In this document: positions 39,995 through 48,728 of the stretch, piece after piece
Numbering within the stretch: position 1 is the first letter of the stretch
How the letters are laid out: every line of letters starts with the position of its first letter
From: Allobosea sp. Tri-44
GTDB taxonomy: Bacteria; Pseudomonadota; Alphaproteobacteria; Rhizobiales; Beijerinckiaceae
Length of the DNA stretch: 64,000 nt
Assembly (NCBI RefSeq): GCF_004123845.1
Contig: NZ_NBDP01000053.1
Span: 248,001 to 312,000, forward strand
Direction: 5' to 3'
Translations under genes and position numbers: made by a program
Notes under the pieces: generated by a model
Told to the model about the DNA's origin: nothing
Database searches by the model: none
What the model saw: only the letters and a program-made list of their open reading frames with translations

Positions 39995-40837
39995 TCACGC
40001 TTCCAGCCGGCAGAAGGCGGCGAGCTGCTCGGCCAATGCGGCGGTCAGGGCTGGTGCATCGTCGCGATAGTAGAGCGCCAGCTCGAAATCGGTGATCTCG
40101 GCCAGCCCCTCGGCTGCGCCGAGCGTCCTGTGCCCGGGCAACCGGCAACTGGCGGGCAGCAAGGTCATCCCGAGCCCAGCGGCCGACGCTGCAGCAAGCG
40201 CGCCAAGGTTGCCGCTGCAATAGCCGACGCGCCAGCGGATACCGAGCGTGTCGAGGGCTCCGCACAGCTCTTCGCGATAAAGCCCGCCGAGCGGGAACAT
40301 CGCCAGCGAAACAGGTGTGCGCTCGATCGCAGGATACGCCAGGCTGTCGAGCCATAGCAGTGGCTCGCGGCGGGCCGCGCGTGGCGGCTGCCCGCGCCGC
40401 TGCTTCACCAGGATCAGGTCCAGCTCCTCGCGCTTATAGGCAGCGTGCAGATCGGCGCTCAACCCACTGGTGACATCGAGCCGCAGATGCGGCTGCTGTC
40501 GACTGAAAGCCGCCAGCAGCTCGATTGTCGGCACCGCGAAATCCTCCGGCATTCCAAGACGCAGCACTCCGTCTCGCCAGGCGCCCGTCAGCGCATCATG
40601 CGCCTCCTCGTTGAGGGCGATGATCCGCCGCGCATAGCTCAGCAGCCGCTCTCCCTCTTCGGTGAGTTCGACCTGATGCGAGGAGCGCTCCAGCAGCGCC
40701 TGACCCAGCAAATCCTCGAGCCGTTTGACCTGCAGGCTGACAGTGGATTGCGACAGCGATACCCGGTCGGCCGCGCGTGTGAAACTCAGCGTCTCGCAGA
40801 CGGCGACAAAGCTGATCAGCAATTGCGGACTGAACAT
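39995..40837 (-). CDS. LysR family transcriptional regulator
   Basis: A 280-residue regulator. The N-terminal winged helix-turn-helix reads CETLSFTRAADRVSLSQST and VSLQVKRLEDLLGQALLER. The C-terminal ligand domain begins about residue 85. ATG 40837 is preferred over GTG 40852. It sits between the tctCBA genes and the Tat amidohydrolase on the same strand, and may control either. Confidence 0.88.
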   Translation of the reverse strand: MFSPQLLISFVAVCETLSFTRAADRVSLSQSTVSLQVKRLEDLLGQALLERSSHQVELTEEGERLLSYARRIIALNEEAHDALTGAWRDGVLRLGMPEDFAVPTIELLAAFSRQQPHLRLDVTSGLSADLHAAYKREELDLILVKQRRGQPPRAARREPLLWLDSLAYPAIERTPVSLAMFPLGGLYREELCGALDTLGIRWRVGYCSGNLGALAAASAAGLGMTLLPASCRLPGHRTLGAAEGLAEITDFELALYYRDDAPALTAALAEQLAAFCRLEA

Positions 40838-41010
40838 CGGATACCGGTTCACGAGTTCGCCGCTCCAGGATGCGTCGCGCCGCGACCCGTGTTGTTACCC
40901 CGACACCGAGTTGCACTGCAACGAGCCCTTGTGGCGCCAGGCACTACGATCGGACATCGAGATCCTATCCGAAAGCGGACCTGTTTCCGGAGGTTTGTCC
41001 CGTTCTGGCG

Positions 41011-42510
41011 CTACTCGGCCAGGGCCTGTTTTCGCCTTCGGACGACCATTGGCGACAGCATGGCGACGAGCATCAGCGCGACGACGGCGAGCAGGCCGGC
41101 GCTGATCGGGCGGGTCAGGAAGACCGAGAAATTCCCATCGGCGAGCAGCATCGCACGGCGGAAATACTCCTCCAGCTGCGGCCCCAGGACAAGCCCCAGG
41201 AGCAGCGGCGCCGGCTCGACCCCGACCTTGATGAAGAAGTACCCGACCGCGGCGCAGCCGAGCATCAGCCAGACGTTGAACAGGCTGTTGGCGATGCCAT
41301 AGGTGCCGATGCAGCAGAACAGCACGATCGCCGGGAACAGCAATCTGTAGGGTATCCTCAGCATCGAGACCCAGAGGCCGATCAGCGGCAGGTTGATCAC
41401 CAGCAGCATCAGGTTGCCGACCCACATCGAGGCGATGACGCCCCAGACGAGCTGCGGCTGCTCGCGCATGATCTGCGGGCCGGGCTGGATGCCCTGCATC
41501 ATCAGCGCGCCGATCATCAGCGCCATCAGCGCATTGGCCGGGATGCCGAGGGTCAGCAGGGGAATGAAGCTCGTCTGAGCGCCGGCATTGTTGGCGGCCT
41601 CCGGACCGGCGACTCCTTCGATCGCGCCGTGGCCGAAGCGCGATGGGTCCTTGGCGAGCTTCTTCTCCAGCGCATAGGAGGAGAAGGGCGGCAGCGCCGC
41701 CCCACCGCCCGGCAGCACGCCGAGCGCCGAGCCCAGCGCCGTGCCGCGGACCATGGCGGGAAAGGCTTGCTTGAGGTCGGCCCAACTCGGAATGAGGCCG
41801 CGCACGGCCTGGCTGACGACGTGCCGCTCGGCCGGGCGCTCCAGATTGGCAATGATCTCGGCGAGCCCGAATATGCCCATCGCGACGGGCACGAAATCGA
41901 GCCCGTCTGACAATGCGGGGACGCCGAAGGTCATGCGCGCCGCACCCGAACTGACGTCGATGCCGACGAGCCCGAGCAGCAGCCCGAGCAGGACCATCGA
42001 CAGCGAGCGCGCGACCGAGCCATGCGCCAGCACGACCGCGGCGATCAGCCCGAGCACCAGCAGGCTGAAATACTCGACCGCGGTGAACTTCAACGCCAGC
42101 GCCGCCAGCGGGACGCTGAGCAGGGCGATGACGATGGTCGCGACCGTGCCGGCGAAGAAGGAGGAGAGCGCGGCGATCGCCAGCGCTAGCCCGGCGCGGC
42201 CCTGCCGGGCCATTTGATGCCCGTCGAGGCAGGTCACGACCGAGGAGGTCTCGCCGGGGACATTGACCAGGATCGCCGTGGTCGAGCCGCCATATTGCGC
42301 ACCGTAGAAGATGCCGGCGAGCATGATCATCGCGCCCGCCGGCTCCATGCCGAAGGTGAACGGCAGCAAGAGGGCGATCGTCGGGATCGGCCCGATCCCC
42401 GGCAGGACCCCGATCGCGGTGCCGATCAGCACGCCGATCAGGCAAAAGCCGAGATTCTTGAGCTCCAGAGCCGTCGACAGGCCGATCAGCAGATTGTCGA
42501 AGAGTTCCAT
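41011..42510 (-). CDS. tctA: Tripartite tricarboxylate transporter large permease (TctA)
   Basis: A 499-residue inner-membrane protein with about 12 helices. TctA signatures are clear: IGTAIGVLPGIGPIPTIALL, FYGAQYGGSTTAILVNVPGE and GIPANALMALMIGALMMQG. It drives uptake of a carboxylate delivered by the TctC receptor. ATG 42510 is right after tctB (7-base gap). Its stop lies 173 bases before the downstream LysR start. Confidence 0.92.
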   Translation of the reverse strand: MELFDNLLIGLSTALELKNLGFCLIGVLIGTAIGVLPGIGPIPTIALLLPFTFGMEPAGAMIMLAGIFYGAQYGGSTTAILVNVPGETSSVVTCLDGHQMARQGRAGLALAIAALSSFFAGTVATIVIALLSVPLAALALKFTAVEYFSLLVLGLIAAVVLAHGSVARSLSMVLLGLLLGLVGIDVSSGAARMTFGVPALSDGLDFVPVAMGIFGLAEIIANLERPAERHVVSQAVRGLIPSWADLKQAFPAMVRGTALGSALGVLPGGGAALPPFSSYALEKKLAKDPSRFGHGAIEGVAGPEAANNAGAQTSFIPLLTLGIPANALMALMIGALMMQGIQPGPQIMREQPQLVWGVIASMWVGNLMLLVINLPLIGLWVSMLRIPYRLLFPAIVLFCCIGTYGIANSLFNVWLMLGCAAVGYFFIKVGVEPAPLLLGLVLGPQLEEYFRRAMLLADGNFSVFLTRPISAGLLAVVALMLVAMLSPMVVRRRKQALAE

Positions 42511-42517
42511 GGCGTGC

Positions 42518-42967
42518 TCAGCGGGGCCAGAGCGGGATCGGCAGCGCCAGGACCTTGATGAACAGCAGCGCCGCCAGAGCCGAGAGCAGAAGCGCAAAGC
42601 CGATGCTTTCCAGCGGCCTTGTCTCGCGAGTGGCGAGCCCGGCCAGCAGGACGGTCAGGACCGAGGCGATGGCGAGGCCGAGCCGCTCGGCGCTCAGTGC
42701 GAAGACACCGACCGCGGCCAGCACGGCGAGCAGCGGTCGCAGGCGCACCGCTTCGATCGTCACCGCCACGCCCCTTGCGCTGCGGCCCAGGAAGAACAGG
42801 CCGAAGCCGAGCAATGCCAGCGAGACGACGCGCGGCATGTAGCCCGGCCCCATATCGGCGGCGTGGCCGACCGATAGCGTGCGGGTCGCGTAGAGCGCCC
42901 CCGCCGCTACCGCGACGAGGAAGGCGCCGAGCAGCAGGTCCTGCCAGTCGAGCCTGAGCCGGGTCAT
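42518..42967 (-). CDS. tctB: Tripartite tricarboxylate transporter small permease (TctB)
   Basis: A 149-residue protein with four hydrophobic helices; GHAADMGPGYMPRVVSLALL is the typical TctB loop after helix 1. The start at 42967 lies 14 bases after the tctC stop. It is the low-similarity small subunit that pairs with TctA. Confidence 0.85.
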   Translation of the reverse strand: MTRLRLDWQDLLLGAFLVAVAAGALYATRTLSVGHAADMGPGYMPRVVSLALLGFGLFFLGRSARGVAVTIEAVRLRPLLAVLAAVGVFALSAERLGLAIASVLTVLLAGLATRETRPLESIGFALLLSALAALLFIKVLALPIPLWPR

Positions 42968-42981
42968 CGGCCGCGCCACTG

Positions 42982-43974
42982 TCAGTTCGTGCCCTTGATG
43001 CCGGCCTCGCGGATGATGCCGCCCCACCGTTCGGTGGCGCTCTTCAGCCAGTCGGCGAACTCTGCCGGCGCACCCGGCTTCACCACGCCGCCCTGCTCGG
43101 CGATCTTGGCCTTGATCTCGGTATCCTGCAGGATCTTGCCGATCTCGGCATTGAGGCGCGCGATCACTGCCGGCGGGGTCTTGGCCGTCGTCAGAATGCC
43201 CTGCCAGGTGCCGGCATCGCCGCCGGGCAAGCCGGCTTCCTTGAAAGTCGGGATGCCGGAGATGCGCTCCTCGCCGGTGATGGCGAGCCCGACGAGCTGC
43301 TTGTTGGCGACGAAGGGCAGGGTCGCGGTGGAGCCGTTGATGATCACGGTGCTTTCGCCTGAGACGACGGCGCGCGAGGCGGCGGCGCCGCCCTTGTACG
43401 GCACGTTCTTCCAGGTGATGCCGAGTTCCTTGGCCATCGAGACGGCCGTGATGTGGTTGGCAGCGCCGACGCCTGAATTGGCCATGGCGAGCTTGCCTGG
43501 ATTCGCCTTGGCGTAGGCGACGAGCTCCTGGGCAGTCTTGACCGGAACCGATTCATGCACGGCGAGCACATAGGGCCCGAACATCACCATGCTGACCGGC
43601 GCGAGATCCTTGGCCGGATCATAGGTGAGATCGGAGAACAGGCTCGGCGCCGTCGCCAGCGAGCCGACATCCATGAGCAAGAGCGTGTGGCCGTCGGCGG
43701 GAGCCTTCGCGACCGTGTCGGCGCCGAGATTGCCGGCTGCGCCGGGCTTGTTCTCGATCACGACCGACTGGCCGATCGCAGCCGACAGCTTCGGTCCGAT
43801 CAGGCGGGCGAGAATGTCCGAGGTGCCGCCCGGCGCGAAGGGGACGATAATGCGCACGGGCCGTTCGAAATTTTGGGCCGCAGCAGGCCCTGCTGCGAGG
43901 CCAAGGCCCGCGAGCGCGGCGAGTACGAGGCCCTTTGCGAGGGCCGACGACGGACGGAACGAAGATCTGGACAT
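42982..43974 (-). CDS. tctC: Bug-family solute receptor (TctC)
   Basis: A 330-residue periplasmic receptor. A signal peptide (GLVLAALAGLGLAAGPAAAQ) is followed by FERPVRIIVPFAPGGTSDI, the Bug-family ligand loop, and PGAAGNLGADTVAKAPADGHT. It should bind an organic acid and deliver it to TctAB, encoded directly downstream. Confidence 0.92.
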   Translation of the reverse strand: MSRSSFRPSSALAKGLVLAALAGLGLAAGPAAAQNFERPVRIIVPFAPGGTSDILARLIGPKLSAAIGQSVVIENKPGAAGNLGADTVAKAPADGHTLLLMDVGSLATAPSLFSDLTYDPAKDLAPVSMVMFGPYVLAVHESVPVKTAQELVAYAKANPGKLAMANSGVGAANHITAVSMAKELGITWKNVPYKGGAAASRAVVSGESTVIINGSTATLPFVANKQLVGLAITGEERISGIPTFKEAGLPGGDAGTWQGILTTAKTPPAVIARLNAEIGKILQDTEIKAKIAEQGGVVKPGAPAEFADWLKSATERWGGIIREAGIKGTN

Positions 43975-44218
43975 GGTCGCTCTTTCCTCCGGATGCAGCC
44001 TGACCGAGCCCGGCCGGCGCGTGCTGGCGGGCAGTCTCGATGCTGCCCTGTGAGGCGGAGGATAGGTCAGGCACGATGCTGCAATGAATTAGATTGGCAA
44101 TGGAACGATACCGTTTTTGGATTGTGTGATAGCGCGGGAAGCCTTGCCCGCGCCGGCCATCCCCCTAAGCTCGGATTGCAGACGGCAAAAGCCGCGCACC
44201 ATCTAGGGGAGGAACAAT

Positions 44219-45211
44219 ATGACCGGATCGATCACGCGCCGCAGGGCGCTCGGACTCGCGGGCGGCGCGCTCGCAGCCCCTTTCATCGCGCGACAGGGCT
44301 ATGCCCAGAGCTATCCAGCGAAGCCGGTCACGGTGATCATCCCGTTCGGCGCCGGCGGCACCACCGACGTGATCGGCCGGATCATCTGCGAGAAGCTGCA
44401 GCAGCGCCTGGGCAAGGCCTTCGTCATCGAGAACCGGGCGGGGGCGGGCGGCAATACCGGCGTCGCCGCGCTCGCCCATGCCGCGCCCGATGGCTACACG
44501 ATCGGCATGACGACGGTCTCGACGCACGGGATCAACCCCAACCTCTACAAGGACAAGATACCCTTCAGGGCGATCGAGGATTTCGAGTTCCTGTCGCTGT
44601 CGTCCTCGCAGCCGAACTTCCTCTGCATCCATCCCTCGCTGCCGGCCAAGACGGTTCCGGAGCTGATCGCCTATCTCAAGGCGAATCCGGGCAAGGAGAA
44701 TTTCGGTTCCTCGGGGATCGGCACCTCGATCCATCTTTGCGGCGAACTCTTCATGCAGCTCGCCGGCGTGAAGATGCAGCACGTCACCTATCGCTCCTCG
44801 GCCGCGCTGGTGCAGGACGTCGTCGCCGGCAACGTCAAACTCTCCTTCGACAACTTCACCTCGCCCTATCCACACTACAAAGCCGGCACGCTGCGCGGTC
44901 TCGCCGTCACCACGGTCGAGCGGGCCAGGATCGCGCCCGAGATCCCGCCATTGGCAGAGACGCTGCCGGGCTTCGACATCAGCTCCTGGAACGGCTTCCT
45001 CGCGCCGAAAGGCACGCCGAAGGAGATCTGCGACAGCCTCACCAAGGAGATGCAGGCGATTCTGAAGGACCCCGCCGTCGTCTCGCGCTTCGAGGAGCTC
45101 GGCGCGACGGCGACGCCCTCGACCGGCGCGGAGGCCAAGGCGAAGTCGGTCGCCGAGCTCGCCAAGTTCAAGGACATCATTGAAAAGGCCGGGATCACCA
45201 TCCAGAACTGA
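44219..45211 (+). CDS. Second Bug-family solute receptor with Tat-like signal
   Basis: A 330-residue receptor. The N-terminus reads TRRRALGLAGGALAAPF, a Tat-type signal, followed by YPAKPVTVIIPFGAGGTTDV. No permease genes accompany it, so it may share TctAB encoded divergently or serve signalling. The 244-base gap to the divergent tctC would hold both promoters. A LysR gene and kdgD lie downstream on the same strand, pointing to glucarate or galactarate-type acids. Confidence 0.88.
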   Translation: MTGSITRRRALGLAGGALAAPFIARQGYAQSYPAKPVTVIIPFGAGGTTDVIGRIICEKLQQRLGKAFVIENRAGAGGNTGVAALAHAAPDGYTIGMTTVSTHGINPNLYKDKIPFRAIEDFEFLSLSSSQPNFLCIHPSLPAKTVPELIAYLKANPGKENFGSSGIGTSIHLCGELFMQLAGVKMQHVTYRSSAALVQDVVAGNVKLSFDNFTSPYPHYKAGTLRGLAVTTVERARIAPEIPPLAETLPGFDISSWNGFLAPKGTPKEICDSLTKEMQAILKDPAVVSRFEELGATATPSTGAEAKAKSVAELAKFKDIIEKAGITIQN

Positions 45212-45262
45212 GGCCGGCCCGACGCAGCGGCTGAATCCGAGAGGCCGCGCGGGAGGCGGGAC

Positions 45263-46189
45263 ATGTTCGAGCTGAGCCAGCTGCGCTGCTTCGTCGCCGT
45301 GGCGGAGGAGCTGCATTTCGGCCGCGCCGCGGCGCGGCTGAACATGACCCAGCCGCCGCTCAGCCGGCAGATCCAGATCCTCGAGCGGGTGCTGGACGTG
45401 GTGCTGCTCGAGCGCAGCAATCGCACGGTGAAGCTGACCCCGGCCGGCCAGAGCTTCCTCGCCGAGGCGCGCCGGCTGCTCAAGCTGGCGGAGAGCGCCG
45501 CGCTGCTCGCCAAGCGCGTCGCCAACGGCAAGGCGGGCTCGATCAATATCGGCTTCACCGCGACCTCGGCCTATTCCTATGTGCCGAGGCTCGTCGCCGC
45601 GTGCCGTCGTGAGCTACCGGATGTCGAGGTCTCGCTGAAGGAGATGGTCAGCGGCGACCAGCTCAAGCGGCTCGATTCAGGCGAGATCGATATCGGCCTG
45701 CTGCGCCCGCCGATCCCGCGCCGTGGGCTCAGCGCCTTCCGGGTGATGGCCGAGCCGCTGATCGCCGCCGTCCCGGCAGGTCACGCTCTGGCGCGGGGCG
45801 AGAACGTGTCGTTACCCGATCTCGCCGGCGAACCCTTCATCATGTACGCGCCCTATGAGGCGCGCTATTTCCACGATTTGCTCGTCGAGCTGTTTTCGCG
45901 CGCCGGCCTCGTGCCGAACTATGTCCAGCACCTCGCGCAGATCCATTCGATGCTCGCCATGGTGCATTCCGGCGTCGGCGTCGCGCTCGTGCCGGAAACG
46001 GCGGTCAACCTGCGCTTCAGCGGCGTCGCACTGCGACCGCTCGACTTGCCGCGCCATCGTCCGGCCGAGCTCTTCTTCGTCAGCCGCGACGACAACGACA
46101 ATCCGCTGGTGCCGATCGTCACCGCGCTGGCGCGGGAGATCGCCGAGACTGGCGAAACAATTCAACGATTGGATCGATCGATCCAGTGA
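45263..46189 (+). CDS. LysR family transcriptional regulator
   Basis: A 308-residue regulator with the helix-turn-helix HFGRAAARLNMTQPPLSRQI at about 18-37 and LERSNRTVKLT after it. The ligand domain has the BenM/CatR-like SAYSYVPRLVAACRRELPDVE. It lies between a Bug receptor and kdgD, all on the plus strand, and probably regulates sugar-acid use. Confidence 0.9.
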   Translation: MFELSQLRCFVAVAEELHFGRAAARLNMTQPPLSRQIQILERVLDVVLLERSNRTVKLTPAGQSFLAEARRLLKLAESAALLAKRVANGKAGSINIGFTATSAYSYVPRLVAACRRELPDVEVSLKEMVSGDQLKRLDSGEIDIGLLRPPIPRRGLSAFRVMAEPLIAAVPAGHALARGENVSLPDLAGEPFIMYAPYEARYFHDLLVELFSRAGLVPNYVQHLAQIHSMLAMVHSGVGVALVPETAVNLRFSGVALRPLDLPRHRPAELFFVSRDDNDNPLVPIVTALAREIAETGETIQRLDRSIQ

Positions 46190-46252
46190 TTGGTCTCAAC
46201 GCGCATCGATCTTGCTCTACTCCTTCGCTATCGCCAGCGAGGGATCGAGATC

Positions 46253-47203
46253 ATGAGCAAGTTCACGCCGCAGGAGATGGCAAGGCAGATCGGCGACGGG
46301 CTGCTGTCCTTCCCGGTGACGCCGTTCACGGCTGCCAATGCATTCGACGAGGCGCGCTACCGCTCCAATCTTGACTGGCTTTGCGGCTACGAGGTCGCCG
46401 GCCTCTTCGCCGCGGGCGGCACGGGCGAGTTCTTCTCGCTCTCGCCGCAGGAGGTGGTTAAGGTCGTCGCGACCGCCGTCTCGGCGACGGCCGGGCGGGT
46501 GCCGGTGCTGGCCGGCGTCGGCCACGGCACGCAAATCGCGTGTGAACTCGCCAGGCAAGTCGAGAGCGCCGGCGCCGACGGCATCCTTCTGCTGCCGCCC
46601 TATCTTGTCTTCTCCGAGCAGGACGGCCTCGCCGCCCATATCGACGCCGTCTGCAAGGCGACGACGCTCGGCGTGATCGTCTACAACCGCGACAACGCCA
46701 TCCTGACCGAGGAGACGCTGGCGCGGCTCTGCGAGCGCAATCTTAATCTCGTCGGCTTCAAGGACGGTGTCGGCGATATCGAGCTGATGACCCGCATCCA
46801 TCTGAAGATGGGCGACCGGCTGACCTATGTCGGCGGGCTGCCGACCGCCGAGACCTTCGCGCTGCCCTATCTGGAAATGGGTGTGAACACCTACTCCTCG
46901 GCCGTTTTCAACTTCGTCCCGCAATTCTCGACGAAGTTCTACGCCGCCGTGCGCCGGCGCGACCGGGCGACCGTCCAGGCCGGCCTACGCGACTTCATCC
47001 TGCCCCTGATCGCGATTCGCAATCGCAAGCGGGGCTATGCCGTCTCGATGATCAAGGCAGGCATGCGCGTAATCGGCCGCGATTCCGGCCCGGTGCGTGC
47101 GCCGCTGACCGACCTGACTGAAGCCGAGACGAGCGAGCTCGCAACGCTCGTCGCCCGCCTCGAAAAGGGCGATTTCGCTACACGGGAGCTGGCCGCGGCC
47201 TGA
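46253..47203 (+). CDS. kdgD: 5-dehydro-4-deoxyglucarate dehydratase
   Basis: A 316-residue DapA-family aldolase/dehydratase converting 5-keto-4-deoxyglucarate to 2-oxoglutarate semialdehyde with loss of CO2 and water. FPVTPFTAANAFDEARYR and FAAGGTGEFFSLSPQE are family-specific. VIVYNRDNA supplies the catalytic Tyr, and LVGFKDGVGDIE the Schiff-base Lys. ATG 46253 follows GAGGGATCGAGATC. Its presence with LysR and a solute receptor suggests a D-glucarate/galactarate route. The upstream dehydratase (gudD/garD) is not here. Confidence 0.9.
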   Translation: MSKFTPQEMARQIGDGLLSFPVTPFTAANAFDEARYRSNLDWLCGYEVAGLFAAGGTGEFFSLSPQEVVKVVATAVSATAGRVPVLAGVGHGTQIACELARQVESAGADGILLLPPYLVFSEQDGLAAHIDAVCKATTLGVIVYNRDNAILTEETLARLCERNLNLVGFKDGVGDIELMTRIHLKMGDRLTYVGGLPTAETFALPYLEMGVNTYSSAVFNFVPQFSTKFYAAVRRRDRATVQAGLRDFILPLIAIRNRKRGYAVSMIKAGMRVIGRDSGPVRAPLTDLTEAETSELATLVARLEKGDFATRELAAA

Positions 47204-47275
47204 CCGGGCCGTATCGATCGACGGGTCGGCCTGAGGCGCGCCGCCGCGAAGCCCGGTATCCGTTCATCTGCACTT

Positions 47276-47314
47276 GACGTACAACTTATGATTTGCACTC
47301 ATAAGTTGTATGTC
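47276..47314. promoter_or_regulatory. Long inverted repeat, AT-rich
   Basis: GACGTACAACTTATGA (47276-47291) and TCATAAGTTGTATGTC (47299-47314) are complementary at 15 of 16 positions around TTTGCAC. It is AT-rich in a GC-rich genome and has no T-run, so an operator fits better than a terminator. A TTGACG just before it (47274-47279) could be a -35 box. It lies 150 bases upstream of the GNAT-like gene. Confidence 0.6.
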
Positions 47315-47464
47315 GAGGTGTGACTCACTCAATCGAAGGGGAGCTTCTCCCTTCCCCCAGGGCGCAGACACACCGGCTTCATGATGAGGCAGGCTACGAT
47401 GTCCGGTTGCCGTATTCTCACATCGAACTCGCCCCGTGGCCCGATCCCGACGATCGCTGCCTAG

Positions 47465-48604
47465 ATGTCGCTGCTTGAACCGCAAGCTCCTCTCGGCGAG
47501 CGGTCCTCGCGCAAAGGTGCGGTCAGGCCGATGCGGCCTTCCGATGTACCTGCGGTCGCCCGGTTGTTTCTGAAGATATTCAGAGGAGCCGACAAACCGG
47601 CGGATCCCGAGCTTCAGGACTATCTGCGAACTTTGACCTTGGAGTCACCGTCTTACGACGAGGCGACGGGCACGCAGGTCTACGAGCAGCAGGACGGGCG
47701 TATCCGGAGCGCGCTGCTGGCCGTGCCAATGCGTTTCGTCGCCTGCGGAAACGTCTTGCCCGGAAGGCTTCTCGGCGTCTTCATGACCGATCCCGACAAG
47801 GGGGCGGTCGGAGCCGCGCAACTGATCCTCGCCTTGCGGCCGAGGGGCGCCGATTTCGCCTTCTGCGACAGCGCCTCGCCGACGAGCTGCAACCATCTCC
47901 TCGCGATCGGTGGCAAGCCGATCCCGGTGCAAAACCTCGAATGGGCCCGCAGCTTCCGTCCCGTCGGGGCTCTGGCCGGACGCTTCGGCGAGCGCTTCCT
48001 GCGCGGCAGGCGTCTCGGCCTGCCTGTTCTCGCGCGCCCTTTCGACAGCCTGCTGCGGCGCCTGCTGCCGGGGGAGGGCGCCGCGGAACCGGGCGCTGCC
48101 AGTGTCTCGGAGATGTCCGTCCCAACCTTCCTCGCGCATGCGCCGCGGCTGATCGCGCACTATGCGGTGCGGCCACTCTGGGCTGAGGAGGAGCTTTCCT
48201 GGCTGGTTTTTCTGGCCGCGCGGAACACCCGGCTCGGTGCCTTCACGATCCGCTCCGTTGTCGACCGTACCGGAGAGATCATCGGCTGCTTTGTCTACTA
48301 TGCGGCGTCGGGACGAACCGCGCATGTCCTCAACGTCCTGTCGCTGCCCGGCCGGGAGCCCGCCGTCCTCAGCGCGATGTTTCGTCATCTCGACAACACC
48401 GGCCATGTCGAAGCGCGGGGCCGTGCGCAGTCCGCCTTGATGGCCGGGCTCTCGCTGCAGCGCTGGCTGGTCTTCCGGCATCGGGCTTTCGCCTTCGTGC
48501 TGACGCGGCTGCCCGAGATCAACGACGCGGTCGCGCGCGGCGATGTCTATGTCGGCGGCCTTGCCGGCGAGGACTGGAGCCGGCTCCTCACCGATTTTCA
48601 CTAG
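47465..48604 (+). CDS. GNAT-like protein at the start of the exopolysaccharide cluster
   Basis: A 379-residue soluble protein. The beginning RPMRPSDVPAVARLFLKIFR matches the first strand and helix of a GNAT acyltransferase fold. Later segments (VLPGRLLGVFMTDPDKGAVG and GEIIGCFVYYAASGRT) fit two tandem acyl-CoA-binding-like halves. No catalytic residues can be assigned. It begins the plus-strand surface-polysaccharide region, so O- or N-acylation of a repeat unit is possible. A palindromic repeat follows directly. Confidence 0.6.
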   Translation: MSLLEPQAPLGERSSRKGAVRPMRPSDVPAVARLFLKIFRGADKPADPELQDYLRTLTLESPSYDEATGTQVYEQQDGRIRSALLAVPMRFVACGNVLPGRLLGVFMTDPDKGAVGAAQLILALRPRGADFAFCDSASPTSCNHLLAIGGKPIPVQNLEWARSFRPVGALAGRFGERFLRGRRLGLPVLARPFDSLLRRLLPGEGAAEPGAASVSEMSVPTFLAHAPRLIAHYAVRPLWAEEELSWLVFLAARNTRLGAFTIRSVVDRTGEIIGCFVYYAASGRTAHVLNVLSLPGREPAVLSAMFRHLDNTGHVEARGRAQSALMAGLSLQRWLVFRHRAFAFVLTRLPEINDAVARGDVYVGGLAGEDWSRLLTDFH

Positions 48605-48718
48605 AGCAGGATGCGAAAAAGTGGGAACCGGTTTTTCGCAGAAATCCTGCTCTAAACTCTTAGAATCGATCACGTTTTATGATTTTGGATCCGTTCGATC
48701 CAAAATCATCGTGATCTA
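48602..48718. repeat. Tandem hairpin intergenic repeat (AGAGCAGGAT type)
   Basis: There are two adjacent palindromes. The first has AGAGCAGGAT (48603-48612) and ATCCTGCTCT (48644-48653) around a GAAAAA/TTTTTC inner stem. The second has GATCACG and CGTGATC outer arms with ATGATTTTGGATC inner arms. From memory, this kind of element is widely dispersed in Hyphomicrobiales. It separates the GNAT-like and GT2 genes. Confidence 0.8.
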
Positions 48719-48728
48719 GGCGGATGCG

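Noticed and set aside
43555..45183. Plus-strand open frame of 542 codons
   Set aside because: It crosses the divergent receptor genes out of frame and has no family match; the overlapping Bug receptors explain the sequence.
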